Below are positions 62,126 through 64,000 of a stretch of DNA of 64,000 nucleotides, one piece after another. The stretch's first letter is position 1, and each line of letters starts with the position of its first letter. The DNA comes from Taibaiella sp. GTDB lineage: Bacteria; Bacteroidota; Bacteroidia; Chitinophagales; Chitinophagaceae. Both the position numbers and the translations under genes were made by a program. Below the pieces are notes generated by a model. That model saw nothing but the letters and a program-made list of their open reading frames with translations. It did no database searches and had not been told where the DNA came from. The stretch spans positions 434,001 through 498,000 of the forward strand of contig JAHBTQ010000001.1 of the NCBI GenBank assembly GCA_019638495.1. The letters are read 5' to 3'.

Positions 62126-62153
62126 ACCCCGGGTTGCACCCGGGGCTATTTAC
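62126..62153. repeat. 28-bp inverted repeat, right arm
   Basis: Exact reverse complement of the left arm at 61958-61985. Outside both arms lie GCCCGAA-type hairpins (61942-61952 and 62161-62173) in mirrored positions, so the symmetry extends beyond 28 bases. Confidence 0.85.
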
Positions 62154-62237
62154 GGTTGAAGCCCATTCGGGCTTCAGAAATCGGGATACATGACACCGAG
62201 AGGGGGCATCCGTCGACAAAAAACTGAAGAAAACCAA

Positions 62238-62627
62238 TCACCTTTGTAACCAATTTACAAGGCTATCCGAAGCCAACGCTCTCATATGCCCATTGTAAGA
62301 AAAGTACCTTCCAAAACCGAAGCAAGCTACATCGGGCTGTCCTGCCTTTTTATACAAATAGACTTTTGCCCGAACATCTACCCCTATGTTTAGGTCGTCG
62401 ACTGCTTTTGATTTATTGATTTCGTGGACGACGAATTCGATGGCTTCTTGCCTGTTGAGGATAAGTGAGTCACAATCTACTCCACCCCATTGCTGCTCAA
62501 ATTCGTCGCAGGAAATACGGGTAGGCGTCTCTAAGTAAAAGCTGGTCCTCAAAGCAACCACACGAGTAATATTCTTCGACCTGTTCTGTGAAGAGAGGGA
62601 CATAAACAGCCATAACCACGTTATCAT
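62238..62627 (-). CDS. Hypothetical protein
   Basis: 129 residues (MITWLWLFMSLSSQNRSKNI at the start). A hydrophobic N-terminus could be a short signal. Central motif CDEFEQQWGGVDCDSLILNR, then a mixed alpha/beta stretch ending FGRYFSYNGHMRALASDSLV. Two cysteines (in ISCDEF and GVDCDS) may form a disulfide. No family recognised. It lies 46 bp downstream of pyrC on the same strand and next to the repeat region. Confidence 0.55.
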   Translation of the reverse strand: MITWLWLFMSLSSQNRSKNITRVVALRTSFYLETPTRISCDEFEQQWGGVDCDSLILNRQEAIEFVVHEINKSKAVDDLNIGVDVRAKVYLYKKAGQPDVACFGFGRYFSYNGHMRALASDSLVNWLQR

Positions 62628-62673
62628 CGAGCTATTATTTTTTTACAAGCAGTCCAATTTCTAATGCTCGTCC

Positions 62674-64000
62674 CTACCTCTCAAACCTAATCCTCATGCC
62701 CCTCACATCATCATACACCTTACCTAGTTCATAGGCTTTTTCGCCGTTGATGAAGGTGGTGTGGATGGTGGCAGGGAAGGCATGACCCTCGAAGGGAGAC
62801 CAGCCGCATTTGTACAGGATGTTCTGCTTGCTTACGGTGTAGCCTTCGTTCAGGTTCACCAGTACCAGGTCGGCATAGTAACCTTCTCGTATGTAGCCAC
62901 GCTCTGCTATCTGGAAACATATTGCCGGCGCATGACTCATCTTCTCTACAACTTTTTCTATGGATATTTTGCCCTCCTTTACATACTGTAACATCAGCAA
63001 CAAAGAGTGCTGCACCAGTGGCACACCAGCCGGCGCTTTCTGGTAGGGCTGTTGCTTTTCTTCCCATGTATGGGGCGCATGGTCTGTAGCAATAATGTCG
63101 AGCCTGTCGTCAAGCAGTGCCTCCCACAGGGCAGCTTTGTTCTCAGGTGCTTTTATGGCGGGGTTGCACTTGATCTGGTTACCATACTGCTTGTAGTCGT
63201 CGGCAGTGAAGTGCAGGTGATGTACACACACTTCCGATGTAATGCGCTTATCTGCCAGCGGCATCATGTTGGTGAATAGTTGCAACTCCTTAGCCGTGGA
63301 GATATGCAGTATGTGCAGGCGCGTATCGTTCTGCTTGGCAAGCTGTATGGCCGAGAACGAGCTGCTGAAGCAAGCCTCCACATCGCGTATCAAAGGATGA
63401 AAGGATGCGTCATTTGCATCAGGGTATTTCTCTTTATTTGCCTTTATTATTGACTCGTCCTCGCAGTGTGTGGCTATTAGCAGTTCTGAACCGCCAAATA
63501 TCTTCTCCAGCGTTATGTAATTATCTACCAGCATATCGCCGGTGCTGGAACCCATGAATATCTTCACACCACATACATCCTTCTTCTTATCATTGGTGCG
63601 CAGCACCTCATCGGCATTACTGTTTGATACGCCCATGAAGAAAGAGTAGTTGGCAACAGAAGTGCCTGCTGCAATGCGATACTTATCCTCCAGCAGCTCC
63701 TGTGTGAGCGCAGGTGGGTTGGTGTTGGGCATCTCCATAAAGGAAGTGGTGCCACCTGCCACTGCAGCGCGAGCCTCAGACGCTATATTGGCTTTGTGCG
63801 TGAGCCCCGGCTCGCGAAAGTGTACCTGGTCGTCAATGACACCCGGCAGCAGGTGCAGACCATGTGCATTTATCACAGTGCAGTTTCCTTTTGGCTGTAT
63901 GTCGCTGTCTATCCGCTCTATGCGTCCGTTAGTTATGAGCACGTCCTGAACCTTGCTCTGACCCTCGTTTACTACCGTTGCGCCTTTTATAAGTTTAGAG
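62674..64000 (-). CDS. pyrC: Dihydroorotase (5' end cut by window edge)
   Basis: Frame continues past 63942 through LIKGATVVNEGQSKVQDV to the window edge, so the true start is outside; 442 residues are visible. It closes the dihydroorotate ring in pyrimidine synthesis. Motifs: IDDQVHFREPGLTHKA, LHILHISTAKELQLF, SEVCVHHLHF and IATDHAPHTWEEKQ. The first histidine of the usual HxH pair is glutamine here (DQVHF), which I believe is the normal state in Bacteroidota dihydroorotases; it could mean a changed metal site. Class I type by length. Confidence 0.92.
   Translation of the reverse strand, partial: SKLIKGATVVNEGQSKVQDVLITNGRIERIDSDIQPKGNCTVINAHGLHLLPGVIDDQVHFREPGLTHKANIASEARAAVAGGTTSFMEMPNTNPPALTQELLEDKYRIAAGTSVANYSFFMGVSNSNADEVLRTNDKKKDVCGVKIFMGSSTGDMLVDNYITLEKIFGGSELLIATHCEDESIIKANKEKYPDANDASFHPLIRDVEACFSSSFSAIQLAKQNDTRLHILHISTAKELQLFTNMMPLADKRITSEVCVHHLHFTADDYKQYGNQIKCNPAIKAPENKAALWEALLDDRLDIIATDHAPHTWEEKQQPYQKAPAGVPLVQHSLLLMLQYVKEGKISIEKVVEKMSHAPAICFQIAERGYIREGYYADLVLVNLNEGYTVSKQNILYKCGWSPFEGHAFPATIHTTFINGEKAYELGKVYDDVRGMRIRFER

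Larger units (their letters stand above)
61482..62237. other. 756-bp repeat-rich intergenic region
   Basis: No gene supported. From left to right: a degenerate repeat GTGCGTTACAAACAAGGACGA (about 61540), REP-like palindromes (61604, 61697, 61725, 61859), the second 95-bp repeat, and an inverted-repeat cluster (61941-62183). Short open frames in this stretch consist of repeat DNA. Confidence 0.65.

Noticed and set aside
1..64000. tRNA, rRNA or tmRNA genes
   Set aside because: No cloverleaf, T-loop consensus or rRNA-like segment was recognised by eye. A scan with tRNAscan-SE and Infernal would decide.

Overview
The window is chromosomal DNA of a Bacteroidota bacterium, most likely a member of the Chitinophagaceae or a close relative. 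The signs are Bacteroidota -7 promoter boxes (TAnnTTTG), absence of strong Shine-Dalgarno sequences, a TonB-dependent receptor, a type IX secretion sorting domain, PepSY-like, DUF2490 and porin-2 barrels, a DAHP synthase-chorismate mutase fusion and a trigger factor of about 470 residues. The genus cannot be fixed from sequence alone. I saw no rRNA, tRNA, CRISPR array, prophage or transposase gene.

Layout. 1-9 kb: the 3'-truncated paaG-like enoyl-CoA hydratase, an NHL-repeat protein, trigger factor, a HAD nucleotidase, gpmI and a possible small RNA. 8.5-18.7 kb: a 32-codon membrane ORF, plsC, a four-helix membrane protein, a YfiT-like DinB protein, an SGNH lipoprotein, a YwqK/MORN protein, a porin, TPR and PstS-like genes. 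18.7-24.5 kb: a Fic enzyme with a convergent VbhA-like antitoxin, alaS and the iscS-iscU-iscA operon. 24.6-32 kb: methylmalonyl-CoA epimerase, a sulfur module (TauE/SafE, metallo-beta-lactamase-rhodanese, DUF2490), MscS, a HEAT-repeat protein, and two paralogous membrane proteins with a small HTH regulator. 32-41 kb: a secreted esterase with a T9SS tail, a GNAT, ComEC, and a TonB receptor operon. 41-50 kb: aroE, the aroG-aroQ fusion, TfoX-like, SDR, HicBA, a serine hydrolase, a DUF4143 ATPase, rsmI and purS. 50-60 kb: pssA, a polysaccharide cluster (GT2, fcl, gmd, Wzx-like flippase), DUF3108, a YbhN-like protein, ruvC, an orphan response regulator and a MutS-like ATPase. 60.5-64 kb: a MntA-HepT toxin-antitoxin pair between 95-bp direct repeats, a repeat-rich stretch, and 5'-truncated pyrC.

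Housekeeping genes dominate. The accessory content is three toxin-antitoxin type modules (Fic/VbhA-like, HicBA, MntA-HepT), the HTH/membrane-protein module and the REP-like repeats around 14.2 and 61-62 kb. Two compaction features recur: about nine genes have the -7 box so close to the start codon that the mRNA should be leaderless, and seven convergent pairs overlap by exactly four bases with interlocking stop codons.

All functional calls rest on reading the sequence; no database search was possible.
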